From: Nitrosomonas sp.
Lineage (GTDB): Bacteria; Pseudomonadota; Gammaproteobacteria; Burkholderiales; Nitrosomonadaceae
NCBI GenBank assembly: GCA_016708955.1
Contig: JADJES010000024.1
Span: 1-64,000 of the forward strand
Direction: 5' to 3'
Length of the DNA stretch: 64,000 nt
Below, one piece after another: positions 45,937 through 53,714 of this stretch; the stretch's first letter is position 1, and each line of letters starts with the position of its first letter. Below the pieces are notes generated by a model, which ran no database searches, had not been told where the DNA came from, and worked only from the letters and a program-made list of their open reading frames with translations. The position numbers were made by a program, and so were the translations under genes.

Positions 45937-46355
45937 TCAGGCCGCGCAGCAGGATTCAGTTTTGGCCGGGATGGCCGTGTCTTGGCCAAATACCGGGATT
46001 GAGGTCAGCGAATGAAACGCTTCCCAGGCGATGCCTTGCGGATCAACCGTCCAGTATTTATTCGATGCGGCATAACAGCATTGCGCGTTTTTTGTTCCGC
46101 AGCAGACAAACCGGCTTGCGCCAACCGGTGATTCATTTCGTTTAACGCTTCTTCCGAGTCAACCTGGATTCCCACGTGATCCAGACCCGGTTTTGCGCCG
46201 CGCGCCGATATGGCGAAATTGATATACGGATCATCCAGCATCCATTTGGCATAATCCGTTTTGCTGATGGCGGGGTCTGCGCCGAACAACGCAGAATAAA
46301 AACGGATATTATCCTGCAGATTATCGACAGCGATGTGAACATGAAAGCGTTTCAT
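45937..46355 (-). pseudogene. arsI: ArsI C-As lyase-type dioxygenase, frameshifted
   Basis: The ATG at 46355 has GGAGA 6 bases upstream. The first frame reads MKRFHVHIAVDNLQDNIRFY, DYAKWMLDDPYINFAISARG and GLDHVGIQVDSEEAL, matching ArsI. At a run of six A (expected seven) near 46090 the frame is lost. The next frame reads NAQCCYAASNKYWTVDPQG and IAWEAFHSL, ending with a CC pair at 45937. It should have about 139 residues, with the CC thiol pair that binds methylarsenite. ArsI cleaves the carbon-arsenic bond of organoarsenicals. The homopolymer site makes a base-call error likely. Alternative name CadI-like. Confidence 0.85.
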
Positions 46356-46392
46356 TTTTGTCTCCTTCGTTAAATGGTCAGGGAAATATGTT

Positions 46393-46722
46393 TTAGCTGT
46401 TTGTTTCATCACAACAAACTTCAACAGGATTACACGGAATACCAGCACAACAATTCTCGGTGAGATAACCCAATAACGCATTCATGGTTGCAAAATTCGC
46501 CGAGTAATAAATAAAGCGGCTTTCCTGCCGGGCAATGACCAGCTCTGCATGCGCCAACTCTTTCAGGTGAAAAGATAGCGTTGCATTAGGAATGTTCAAT
46601 TCCTTGGCAAGCTGACCCGCCGGAAGCCCCGGTTCGCCAGCCTGGACCAGCGTCCGGAATATCGTCAAGCGAGTTTCTTGCGCTAGGGCAGCCAGCGCTT
46701 TAATCGCAATATTCATTTCCAT
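46393..46722 (-). CDS. arsR: ArsR-family arsenic-responsive repressor
   Basis: 109 residues, ArsR/SmtB winged helix. The recognition helix region has LAKELNIPNATLSFHLKELA (about 38-57). Cysteines near the C-terminus (ENCCAGIPCNPVEVCCDE) are suited to bind As(III), though placed as in the C-terminal-site variants rather than the E. coli helix-3 site. First gene of the ars operon; it would repress from the operator at its start. The product is dimeric and cytoplasmic. Confidence 0.9.
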   Translation of the reverse strand: MEMNIAIKALAALAQETRLTIFRTLVQAGEPGLPAGQLAKELNIPNATLSFHLKELAHAELVIARQESRFIYYSANFATMNALLGYLTENCCAGIPCNPVEVCCDETNS

Positions 46723-46723
46723 A

Positions 46724-46741
46724 TTTCCACAATATTGGAAA
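46724..46741. promoter_or_regulatory. Likely ArsR operator
   Basis: TTTCCA and TGGAAA are inverted around 6 AT-rich bases, immediately before the arsR start, a usual place for autorepression. Binding is inferred from position. Confidence 0.5.
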
Positions 46742-46791
46742 TAATGAATTATGTCAATTCTTTTGCTGTAATTTATTCAGAAGCCTCATTT

Positions 46792-46860
46792 GTCATTCCG
46801 AACGCAGTGAGGAATCTTTGCGGATCGAGAGTAAAGATTTCTCGCAGTGTTCGAAATGAC
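46792..46860. repeat. REP-like palindromic repeat, second copy
   Basis: GTCATTCCGAACGCAGTGAG pairs with CTCGCAGTGTTCGAAATGAC, inverse to 43566-43634. Non-coding, in the gap between arsR and the DUF2269 gene. Confidence 0.65.
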
Positions 46861-46944
46861 AGTTCTTTTAAAATATTTTAATGGTTTGAGTCAGGCGAAG
46901 GATGACTCGGTTGCGTGGGTGTGCGGTTGCAGCAGGACAACGGT

Positions 46945-47523
46945 TTATTGGTTTGCCGTCCAGGGATAAAGACGCGGAATGAATAGCGTCAGGGCAGCGG
47001 CAAGCGCTATGGCGGCCAATGAACCTACAATAAACACTTCCCAAGTATCGGGCTTGAGCGCGCCCAGTGTGATGATCAGGAACAGCATGGGTAAATCGAG
47101 AAAGTGCGTGAATGCCGGTACATTCTCAGCGCGTGCTTTTTCCAATTCGGGCGTAAATTCGCCAACCTGCAAAGCCTCCTGAGTCAAACGCCGCAAGCGC
47201 ATGAAGTAGATCCGGGTAACGGTATTGCCCTCGATGAATTCAAAAACAAACAAAAAGACCATGCCCGCAAGCCAGGGTATGGAAATAAAATTCCAGCCAC
47301 CATAGAACGCAACAATCAACCAGGTACCGGAGATGAGAAGAACAATTGCACCCGGAACAACGACGCCGTCGTAAAACACCGCAATGTTGCGCACGGACTC
47401 GGAAAAGCGCACCAGCTCACGCGATTGCCGGGATCGCAAATCACTCAGCCAAACACCGATTAAACCGCCGCCAATCAAGACGGCGCCAATGATGTGCGCG
47501 AGTTTTAGCAGTTCGTAGGTCAT
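46945..47523 (-). CDS. DUF2269 membrane protein
   Basis: 192 residues with four membrane segments. It starts LAHIIGAVLIGGGLIGVWLS and has FYGGWNFISIPWLAGMVFLF and FLDLPMLFLIITLGALKPDTW. These match the DUF2269 inner-membrane family, whose conserved histidines suggest a heme or redox link, but no function is established. It stands alone on this strand. Confidence 0.75.
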   Translation of the reverse strand: MTYELLKLAHIIGAVLIGGGLIGVWLSDLRSRQSRELVRFSESVRNIAVFYDGVVVPGAIVLLISGTWLIVAFYGGWNFISIPWLAGMVFLFVFEFIEGNTVTRIYFMRLRRLTQEALQVGEFTPELEKARAENVPAFTHFLDLPMLFLIITLGALKPDTWEVFIVGSLAAIALAAALTLFIPRLYPWTANQ

Positions 47524-47625
47524 GGTTTTGAGTCCTTAGTGAAGCGCTGGCCTCTCATCCGCTTAGCGATGCGATTTGGCAGTGGGCTCGATGTCACTCG
47601 CAACGTTTTATTATACGGTGCCACG

Positions 47626-48201
47626 TTAGTATCCTAGATGTTCTTTGAGTGAATCGGATTTCTTTCTGTTGCAGGTGCGGCAGAGGATACGGAGATTTTC
47701 GACGGTTGTTGGGCCACCCTTCGACACGGGAATAATGTGATCGAACTCAATTTCGTTATCTGGTACGTTGATGCGACAGGACTGACAGATATGCCCGTCG
47801 CGCCTAACGACCTGGAGCATGATCTTTCGGGGAATGTGTCGACCTTCAACGCGAGGTTCCTTGGTTTCCGAAGCTCCGCTCTGGTGGAAGAAGACTGGGC
47901 AGGTATGACCGAAAATACGGCATGCTACATCCTCCGGCTCGAATTGAGAAATGTACTCGTTTGATTCGGGATTGAGAATGCTGAGCATTCGAAAGTATTC
48001 ATATACTTCTTCTTCCGTTCGTGCTCCTTTCGATCGGAGATCCTCAAGCACTTCATTGTGTCGCGCTGTCGTATCAAACTTATCAAGGGTATCAGTGACA
48101 TGAAAAAGTGGGAAGTATTCAACCAAATATCCGTAAGGACAGTACTTCAATTCCCAACAGGGCTTGCATACCGAACCTTCAGGGAATCTTTTACGTGGCA
48201 T
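47626..48201 (-). CDS. HNH endonuclease-like protein with N-terminal zinc motif
   Basis: About 191 residues from the ATG at 48201, the one nearest the conserved N-terminus (MPRKRFPEG). Cysteines in CKPCWELKYCPYG (about 12-24) suggest a metal site. The C-terminal HNH domain has CQSCRINVPDNEIEFDHIIP, then VENLRILCRTCNRKK. It is a predicted nuclease. No partner toxin, restriction or phage gene is adjacent, so its role is unknown. Confidence 0.75.
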   Translation of the reverse strand: MPRKRFPEGSVCKPCWELKYCPYGYLVEYFPLFHVTDTLDKFDTTARHNEVLEDLRSKGARTEEEVYEYFRMLSILNPESNEYISQFEPEDVACRIFGHTCPVFFHQSGASETKEPRVEGRHIPRKIMLQVVRRDGHICQSCRINVPDNEIEFDHIIPVSKGGPTTVENLRILCRTCNRKKSDSLKEHLGY

Positions 48202-48484
48202 GGCTTCTTGGACGTGCAATTAAAATTAAACTTCCGAAATGACACAATCAATTGCGTCAAAAAAATGAATCAATGCGGTAATCTTAATGATATTCCCTTA
48301 TCTTTTATGATCATGGCTCGATTGATCTGTCATCAATCCGATGATACCAGACTCCTAATATGACAGATACCTGATCGAGCTTGTCTTTTACGGTGATTAC
48401 ATATTTGCGGCTAGCAACTAGGCGGACGTTCAAGAATAGGATATCTACGAGCTATTTGCTTAACTTCTGAATGAAAAATTCGGG
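48202..48484. other. Intergenic stretch with a hairpin-like repeat
   Basis: No gene recognised. GCTCGAT...ATCTGTCAT around 48315 and ATGACAGAT...ATCGAGC around 48360 are partly complementary and may form a stem. Confidence 0.35.
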
Positions 48485-49816
48485 TCAATCAAAGCTTAAT
48501 AAGGTTTCTTCCATAAATACGGTCAATTCGTTAAGCACCTTTTGGATATCGGTTAGATCGAGTCCGATGGATTTGGCTGTACTTTCCATTAGCGGATCGT
48601 CCCGTTTCTCTTTATAAATGCCATACCCGGCGCATTTTGCCAGTAGATTTCCTAACGAGACGGCAAGCAGCTCTCGTGTAACGGATGTTGACTGGTCGAG
48701 GGCGTCGTGAAATTGTGCGACTATTGTGATTTCCGGCGGTAATTTCCAGATTTCCAGGAGCTTGCGGCCAAACAGACCGTGATGCTTTTCCAAAAATGCA
48801 TCCAGTGTGTCTTTGGAAGTAGCCGGATCGATGACATCCCGGGCTTGCAGTTCCGAGATGATCTGCATCAGAAAGAGCTTGCCGATATCGTGCATCAGTC
48901 CCATGAAGAACACTTCATTGGGTTTTGAGAGCTTGGCAAGTTGTGCTATCCGGTAAGAAGCATGAGCGCACGCTACACCATGTTTCCAAAGGTCCTTCAG
49001 CGCAGCCTGATATTTTGGGTTGCGCGCCATATATAACGCGCGATTCGCGATGATTTCGACGTATTCCTTCGTGGTGCTCAGACCCAGAACATTGATCGCT
49101 TGATCGACCGTGGTGCTTTGCCGCAATCCGCCGTAGCGTGGCGAATTGGCTACGCTGATCAGCTTGGCGCTGATCACCATATCTTTTCTGAGTAATACTG
49201 CGATTTCTTCAATCCCGGCATCTCTTTGGACCAGTCGATCCATTTCAAGACTGATGCTGGGGAAACTCGGCAGATTAATTTCTCCACTGTTTAAACGTTT
49301 GGCAATTTCCTGCAACATGGGCGCACGTTTTTGTTGGTTGGTTGGCAGTGCCTTGTCAGTTGAATGCACTTCAGCCTCACCACCTGTTTTTACTTTGAGT
49401 TGCGCTTCCAGCTCTGCAATACGGGCCTTTTGAGCCATGATCGTGCGCTTCAATTCTCGCTGATCACTAAAAGCAAAGAGCATTTCGCGCACGGCCATTT
49501 CCAGCACAGAATTTAGCTTGCCGGTTTTGACACAATAATTGAATGCGCCGATTCGACGGGCCTCAATGGCGCATTGCGGGTCATCGGGAGGGGTGATGAG
49601 CAGAACGGGGATATAGGTTTTGCTGCAAACCTCCATCAGAAAATCGAGTCCTTGCGCCTGCGTAAAATTTACGTCCAGGATGATGGCATCAATCCCGTCG
49701 AGATTAACCGGCTTGTTATCCCAAGAGGCCATTAAGTGCAAAGTATATTTGCTGAGTACTGCCTGGATAGAATTCAGCTCGTTCTGCTGACTGTTGCAAA
49801 TTAAAATCCGATTCAT
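48485..49816 (-). CDS. Response-regulator-like HDOD domain protein
   Basis: 443 residues from the second of two adjacent ATGs. The N-terminal receiver-like domain (1-120) has DAIILDVNFTQAQGL and VKTGKLNSVLEM, with the phospho-site Asp in LDV. A short coiled coil follows (about 125-145). The HDOD domain (about 175-400) has NLPSFPSISLEMDRLVQRDA and FFMGLMHDIGKLFLM with the HD pair. HDOD proteins act in signalling, often linked to motility or c-di-GMP. It is cytoplasmic. The gap to the divergent Lon-like gene is about 300 bases; nothing else is seen there. Confidence 0.85.
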   Translation of the reverse strand: MNRILICNSQQNELNSIQAVLSKYTLHLMASWDNKPVNLDGIDAIILDVNFTQAQGLDFLMEVCSKTYIPVLLITPPDDPQCAIEARRIGAFNYCVKTGKLNSVLEMAVREMLFAFSDQRELKRTIMAQKARIAELEAQLKVKTGGEAEVHSTDKALPTNQQKRAPMLQEIAKRLNSGEINLPSFPSISLEMDRLVQRDAGIEEIAVLLRKDMVISAKLISVANSPRYGGLRQSTTVDQAINVLGLSTTKEYVEIIANRALYMARNPKYQAALKDLWKHGVACAHASYRIAQLAKLSKPNEVFFMGLMHDIGKLFLMQIISELQARDVIDPATSKDTLDAFLEKHHGLFGRKLLEIWKLPPEITIVAQFHDALDQSTSVTRELLAVSLGNLLAKCAGYGIYKEKRDDPLMESTAKSIGLDLTDIQKVLNELTVFMEETLLSFD

Positions 49817-50124
49817 CATAACCCTTAAAATTACAAATCCATAAAACCGAATGCTTTGAGTGGCGAAATGCTTATTTCAAAGTTGTAGTACAAATGTCAT
49901 GACTTTTTCGGATAAATTACTTAAAACTTTACGGTAATTCCTACAAATAATTTTATGTTCTTAAATCTAAATGAGGATCTCAAACACATTGAAATCCGCA
50001 AAATACAATTAGCTCAGATAGCCGATACCTGACTGGTTGGATTACTCAATGACGCGAACGCAGCTAAGTAGGTACAATACCGGCAATTCGCGAAAACTCT
50101 CGCTTTATGGTTACGAACCCAAAC

Positions 50125-52554
50125 ATGTCGACCCAATCTTTAGATTCTGCCCAATTACGCATTACCATCGACCCGGCCTCACTGGGATTTTCGGATACTT
50201 CGGAATTACTGCAACGGCCATTATCCTGGATCGGTCAAGAACGGGCGGAAGTGGCTGCGCGTTTTGGCCTTGTCATGATGCAGCCGGATTATCATTTGTT
50301 TGTGCTAGGGGAAGCGGGATCGGGACGTACTTCGTTATTGCATCAGGCGATGATTGACGCGGCGGCTGACCAGCCAGTGCCAGCGGATTTGTGCTACCTG
50401 TACAATTTTATCGCGCCTGAGAAGCCGCTGGCTTTGCACTTGCCTGCCGGGCAGGGGCGGGAGCTGCGCCAATCGCTGCTGCAATTGGCAAAATCGCTGC
50501 CGGCGGAAATCGCGCAATGCCTGAGCGGGCAAGATTTCAAGCTTAAAAGTGATCACGCCACGAAGAAATTCAAAACGGAAGCGACTCAAGCTTACACCAA
50601 GCTGGACAAGATTGCGGAATCACTGCATTTCACCATTCACCGCGAAGACGAGCAAATTGTTTTTACTTTCCTGGATGAAAAGGGCGAGATTCTCATGGCA
50701 GAGAATTTATTAAAGCTGCCCAAGGCTCGCAGGACTGAAATCGAGCAGGCCGAGCAAGCGCTGCATGAGGCGATTGTGCTGTATTTTGATGAATTCAAAC
50801 GCATAGAGAAAGAAAAGAATGTGACGTTGGCTGCACTCCAACACCGCAGTGTGCAACCTTTGTTGAATCTTGCGTTGAAAAAAATCCAGGATGGGTTGCA
50901 GAAACAGGAACGGCTGAAGACTTATTTTGAACAGATGGAATCGGAGATTCTCGATAATCTGGCGCTGTTTGAAACGAATAACGCCGATGAAGAGAAGCGG
51001 GAAACGGAATTGCATCGGATTTTCTCGCGCTATCAGAGCAATCTTGTTGTGGATAATGCGGATTTGCACGGCGCGCCGGTCATTATTGAAGATAACCCTT
51101 CAACGTGTGCATTGTTTGGCAGTATCGATTATCAGTTTGAGGAAGGCAAACTTAAAACCGATTTCATGCGCATTCGCGCCGGCAGTTTATTAAAGGCGCA
51201 TGGCGGTTATCTCATGTTGCACCTGGATGATTTGCTGACGGATGGCCAGTTATGGGTAAAGCTGCGGCGATTTTTGCGCAGCAAACGGTTACAAATCGAA
51301 GAACCCGGCTCGGCATTAACCTCGAATACGCCCGTATCCCTCGAACCGGAGGCGGTGGATGTTGATGTCAAAATTATTCTGATCGGATCGCGGGATGAAT
51401 ATTATGAATTGGAGGAAATTGATCCTGAGTTCATGCGGCGCTTCCGTGTGAAAGTGGATTTTGCCGGAAGCTTCATCGCCAGCGCGGAAACTTACCAGGC
51501 ATCGTCTGTTTTTGTCGCGCACGCCTGCGAGGCGGCAAAATTGCCGCATTTTTCTGCGGCTGCAGTGGCGCGGTTACTGGAAGAATCGCATCGGGAAGTG
51601 GAGGATCAAAAACGCCAAAGCGCAATTTTTGCGCGCACCGAAATGCTGATACTGGAGAGTGCCGCATTATGCAGCGCACGTCACGGGCGTATCGTGGAAG
51701 TGGCGGATATTTCCGCAGCGCTTCAAGCGCGCACACTCCGGCATAATTATCCGGATTTGCGCTTGCAGGAATCCATTATTGAAGGCGAAATTGCCATTGC
51801 GTTACACGGCGCGGAAGTAGGGCAACTGAATGCATTGACGCAGATTGACTTGGGCGACCATCGCTTTGGCACGCCGGTGCGACTTACTGCACGCACTTTT
51901 GCCGGGGAAGACGGGATACTGAATATTGCCCGTGAAGTTGACATGTCCGGACCGATTCACGATAAGGGCATGTTCATATTGCAAAACTACCTGACCGGAC
52001 TCTTTACGCATATTGCGCCGCTCGCACTCAGTGCATCGATTGTTTTTGAACAGGAATATACCAGCATCGAAGGGGATTCCGCTTCCTGCGCCGAGCTTTT
52101 TGTATTGCTGTCATCACTGGCGGAAGCGCCGCTGAAACAAAGTATTGCGGTGACCGGTGCGCTGAATCAATACGGTGAAGTGCTGCCGGTGGGGGGCATT
52201 AACGACAAGATTGAAGGTTATTTCAAGTTGTGTGAAAAAATGGGTTTAAACGGTGAACAAGGTGTGCTGATTCCGCATCATAACCGGCAGCATTTGGTGC
52301 TCGATTACAAAATTATTGAAGCCGTTGAAAAAGGCTTGTTTGCGATTTATACGATGGAGCATGTCACACAGGGATTGGAATTGCTAACCGGCTGCCCAGC
52401 GGGAATGACCGAACAAAGCCAGACAATAGGTTATTCACCGGATACGGTTCTGGGGCATGCGCAGAGAGCATTGCTGGTTTTCCGCCGCGCTTGTCAGTTG
52501 ACTCAACACCCTAAAACCGAGCATAGACGGCTGCCGTCGCGTGCGGAGAAATGA
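50125..52554 (+). CDS. Lon-family (LonB/LonH-type, AAA without N-terminal Lon domain) protease
   Basis: 809 residues from the ATG at 50125; an earlier start at 50107 in the same frame is possible. An ATPase part begins with the P-loop-like FVLGEAGSGRTSLL (about 60) and continues past SLLKAHGGYLMLHLDDLL. The C-terminal Lon protease domain has the catalytic Ser in GDSASCAE (about residue 650) and Lys in GGINDKIEGY (about 695). A long helical insert is typical of the LonB/H-type. ATP-dependent protein degradation in the cytoplasm is expected. Alone in orientation, with a tiny ORF overlapping its stop. Confidence 0.85.
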   Translation: MSTQSLDSAQLRITIDPASLGFSDTSELLQRPLSWIGQERAEVAARFGLVMMQPDYHLFVLGEAGSGRTSLLHQAMIDAAADQPVPADLCYLYNFIAPEKPLALHLPAGQGRELRQSLLQLAKSLPAEIAQCLSGQDFKLKSDHATKKFKTEATQAYTKLDKIAESLHFTIHREDEQIVFTFLDEKGEILMAENLLKLPKARRTEIEQAEQALHEAIVLYFDEFKRIEKEKNVTLAALQHRSVQPLLNLALKKIQDGLQKQERLKTYFEQMESEILDNLALFETNNADEEKRETELHRIFSRYQSNLVVDNADLHGAPVIIEDNPSTCALFGSIDYQFEEGKLKTDFMRIRAGSLLKAHGGYLMLHLDDLLTDGQLWVKLRRFLRSKRLQIEEPGSALTSNTPVSLEPEAVDVDVKIILIGSRDEYYELEEIDPEFMRRFRVKVDFAGSFIASAETYQASSVFVAHACEAAKLPHFSAAAVARLLEESHREVEDQKRQSAIFARTEMLILESAALCSARHGRIVEVADISAALQARTLRHNYPDLRLQESIIEGEIAIALHGAEVGQLNALTQIDLGDHRFGTPVRLTARTFAGEDGILNIAREVDMSGPIHDKGMFILQNYLTGLFTHIAPLALSASIVFEQEYTSIEGDSASCAELFVLLSSLAEAPLKQSIAVTGALNQYGEVLPVGGINDKIEGYFKLCEKMGLNGEQGVLIPHHNRQHLVLDYKIIEAVEKGLFAIYTMEHVTQGLELLTGCPAGMTEQSQTIGYSPDTVLGHAQRALLVFRRACQLTQHPKTEHRRLPSRAEK

Positions 52555-52673
52555 TTGTACCCAATAGTGACGGTAAAAGGATTTATCGATTTCTGAATTT
52601 TCATTATGAAATGACTGCTTTGCATCAGTGGAGTATTGATGCGATCAAAGATTTGATTCATTCTCAGCCATAG
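52551..52673 (+). CDS. Small ORF overlapping the Lon-like stop
   Basis: 40 codons (MIVPNSDGKRIYRFLNFHYE then a helical tail) starting with an ATGA overlap with the Lon-like gene, GGAG just upstream. It is followed directly by a terminator, so it is on the same transcript. It is unknown as a family; coupling supports reality. Confidence 0.4.
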   Translation: MIVPNSDGKRIYRFLNFHYEMTALHQWSIDAIKDLIHSQP

Positions 52674-52675
52674 AA

Positions 52676-52718
52676 AAACCGGTCAAACAAATTCAAATTG
52701 AACTCGTTTGACCGGTTT
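52676..52718. terminator. Bidirectional terminator
   Basis: AAACCGGTCAAAC pairs perfectly with GTTTGACCGGTTT around a 17-base loop, with A-rich and T-rich flanks. It lies between the convergent Lon-like and cupredoxin genes. Confidence 0.85.
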
Positions 52719-52748
52719 CTGGATTCAAAGCTAAGCGATAATTAAGCG

Positions 52749-53714
52749 CTAACCACTCTTTTTCCGAAACGGAATTTTCTTAAACAGCGGAATACACAAC
52801 AACCCAATAAGAAGCCCAATCAGCATCATGCCATAATCTTGGAAATTCTTGTTGGTGAATGCCGTGATTTGCCTGACCATGGCACTTTGTTCTGCTTTAT
52901 CGGAGATTTTCGGTAAGTTTTCCGCTTCGTAGGTGTCGTTGATATTGTATGGCGTTACCCCAGGGATGCTGGGTATATTTTCCCCGCCTTTTCCAACCAC
53001 CAATTGCGCTTTCATGCCTTTTTCCATGTGATGGGAAATGTCGCAGTGCACCAGGAAGGTTTCATCGGATCCTGGAACGATAATCGTGCCGGATACGGTT
53101 TTGGGTCCGGTGACTTCAAGGTGGAACATTCCATATTTATAGAGGTATTTTGGCAAACCGTGCATCATGAATTGATGACGGATATTGTCTTCGTTGATGA
53201 AGTGCCAGGTTACTTTTGCGCAGGGTTTTACATGCCATTGCTGTTGATCAAACGCGAAAGCCGTTCCGGGGAATTTTGCGGAATATTTTCTGCCGGCACG
53301 CACGGTGATTTCAACTTCTTCTGAAATGCTTTTGCAGCTACTGGGCAGTTTGTCCAGGTTTTGCCCCATGATCATGGTGCCTTCATGGTCCATAATGTGA
53401 TCATGGTCCATGTGATGATGGTGGTGCGCATCGCCATGTTCTGCAGATTGCATGCTTGTGGCGTGATCGCCGTGGCCGCTGTGATCACTGTGATCGATCG
53501 TGTGATCAGGTTCCATGTTGTGGCCGCTGTGATCCATGGCATCATGATCATGGCTAGGATCTGTTGTGGCAGTATTGTTGTGCTGACTCATGTCATGACC
53601 ACTATGATCGTGGTGGTCGTGTTCGCTGGGTTTAGCCGGTTGCTGTGCCATGGCATGTGCACTGAAAGCAAGAATACCGGCAAGTAAGAAAGTAATTGTT
53701 GAAGTCTTAGCCAT
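52749..53714 (-). CDS. Membrane-anchored His/Asp-rich cupredoxin
   Basis: 321 residues. A signal peptide (TSTITFLLAGILAFSAHAMA) is followed by a long His/Asp/Ser-rich segment (about 28-112, e.g. HDHHDHSGHDMSQHNN) able to bind metal. A cupredoxin domain (about 120-245) has type-1 copper ligands in NIRHQFMMHGLP and in VHCDISHHMEKGM. A C-terminal membrane helix (MMLIGLLIGLLCIPLF) anchors it. It probably binds copper and transfers electrons with, or supplies metal to, the multicopper oxidase, whose stop overlaps its start. Copper resistance or NOx chemistry are possible roles. Confidence 0.82.
   Translation of the reverse strand: MAKTSTITFLLAGILAFSAHAMAQQPAKPSEHDHHDHSGHDMSQHNNTATTDPSHDHDAMDHSGHNMEPDHTIDHSDHSGHGDHATSMQSAEHGDAHHHHHMDHDHIMDHEGTMIMGQNLDKLPSSCKSISEEVEITVRAGRKYSAKFPGTAFAFDQQQWHVKPCAKVTWHFINEDNIRHQFMMHGLPKYLYKYGMFHLEVTGPKTVSGTIIVPGSDETFLVHCDISHHMEKGMKAQLVVGKGGENIPSIPGVTPYNINDTYEAENLPKISDKAEQSAMVRQITAFTNKNFQDYGMMLIGLLIGLLCIPLFKKIPFRKKSG

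Noticed and set aside
53456..53640. Repetitive GTGATC/CATGGTC tracts resembling a CRISPR or tandem array
   Set aside because: They are codon repeats of the His/Asp-rich region, without spacers or regular unit length.
53361..53687. Met/Val/His-rich minus-shadow frame on the plus strand over the cupredoxin
   Set aside because: It is the complement of the His/Asp codon repeats, not a gene.
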